Source: Chitinophaga sp. GbtcB8
Lineage (GTDB): Bacteria; Bacteroidota; Bacteroidia; Chitinophagales; Chitinophagaceae
DNA length: 64,000 bases
Reading direction: 5' to 3'
Assembly: GCF_019091455.1 (NCBI RefSeq)
Contig: NZ_JAGXJN010000001.1
Coordinates: 186,001 to 250,000 of the forward strand
Shown here: one piece after another, positions 63,923-64,000 of the stretch
Layout: the number at the start of each line of letters is the position of its first letter
Numbering within the stretch: position 1 is the first letter of the stretch
Notes under the pieces: generated by a model
What the model saw: only the letters and a program-made list of their open reading frames with translations
Database searches by the model: none
Told to the model about the DNA's origin: nothing
Program-made: the position numbers and the translations under genes

Positions 63923-64000
63923 ATGTGTAGCTATTCCCCTGGCCGTATATCATTTCTTTTAATCACACTGTTTATTACTGTTTTATATACACCGCTGTTT
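63923..64000 (+). CDS. N-terminus of an exported protein, cut by the window edge
   Basis: An ATG at 63923 opens a frame that stays open to the end (26 codons): MCSYSPGRISFLLITLFITV then LYTPLF. One Arg precedes a long hydrophobic core, as in a signal peptide or first membrane helix. It is divergent from the AlkC-like gene. Nothing can be said about the product. Confidence 0.45.
   Translation, partial: MCSYSPGRISFLLITLFITVLYTPLF

Overview
The window is chromosomal DNA of a Bacteroidota bacterium, most likely a Chitinophagaceae member close to Chitinophaga. The evidence is a SusC/SusD pair with a hybrid two-component sensor, a type IX secretion (T9SS) sorting domain, LytTR/histidine-kinase pairs, and several copies of the Bacteroidota -7 promoter box TAnnTTTG (for example before the S1 gene, ispH and tRNA-Asp). 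Base composition is near 50% GC in genes and lower between them. There are no rRNA genes, CRISPR arrays or complete insertion sequences.

Layout. 1-8.9 kb: housekeeping genes (rpsA, rhomboid protease, ispH), a LytTR/TPR-kinase pair and cmk. 9.0-14.6 kb: three secreted surface proteins, two of them paralogues with tail-fibre-like features and one with a T9SS C-terminal domain. 15.3-21.8 kb: clpC, a STAS protein, ribonuclease Z, dapA and accA. 21.9-30.4 kb is the accessory part. It starts at tRNA-Asp with a decayed ISL3-type transposase end, followed by a three-gene HipB/HipS/HipT-like toxin-antitoxin module with four evenly spaced operators. After that come an SRPBCC protein, a LytTR fragment, an unrecognised regulator-like protein divergent from a GRDP/TIGR04222-like membrane protein with a Cys-rich tail, a small membrane ORF, a DUF4242 protein, and a DUF4157 (eCIS-core) protein fused to a Het-C/phospholipase-C-like domain. 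30.4-47.7 kb: a membrane-anchored alpha/beta hydrolase, an AhpD-YCII-ECF sigma operon, an ABC-F protein, a TonB receptor divergent from a DtxR/MntR-type regulator with a candidate operator between them, a desaturase, a lone KAS III, small SRPBCC/SnoaL/AraC/SDR genes, exonuclease III, and an Lrp/EamA pair. 47.8-59.7 kb: a complete fructan utilisation locus (GH32, SusD, SusC, fructokinase, MFS transporter, and a divergent hybrid sensor with a periplasmic sugar-binding domain). 59.7-64 kb: DoxX plus a SigJ-type sigma factor, two RibD/DHFR-like paralogues, an AlkC-like glycosylase and the first codons of a secreted protein.

How the genes work together. In the fructan locus, GH32 releases fructose, SusC/D import oligosaccharides, the MFS protein carries fructose inward, the PfkB kinase phosphorylates it, and the hybrid sensor probably reads periplasmic fructose. 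In the Hip module, HipB-like protein probably represses from the four operators while the split HipS-like protein counters the kinase. The DtxR-type regulator probably controls its divergent TonB receptor through a palindrome over the receptor's promoter. The most promising places for new biology are the Hip operator array and the 25-30.4 kb cluster.
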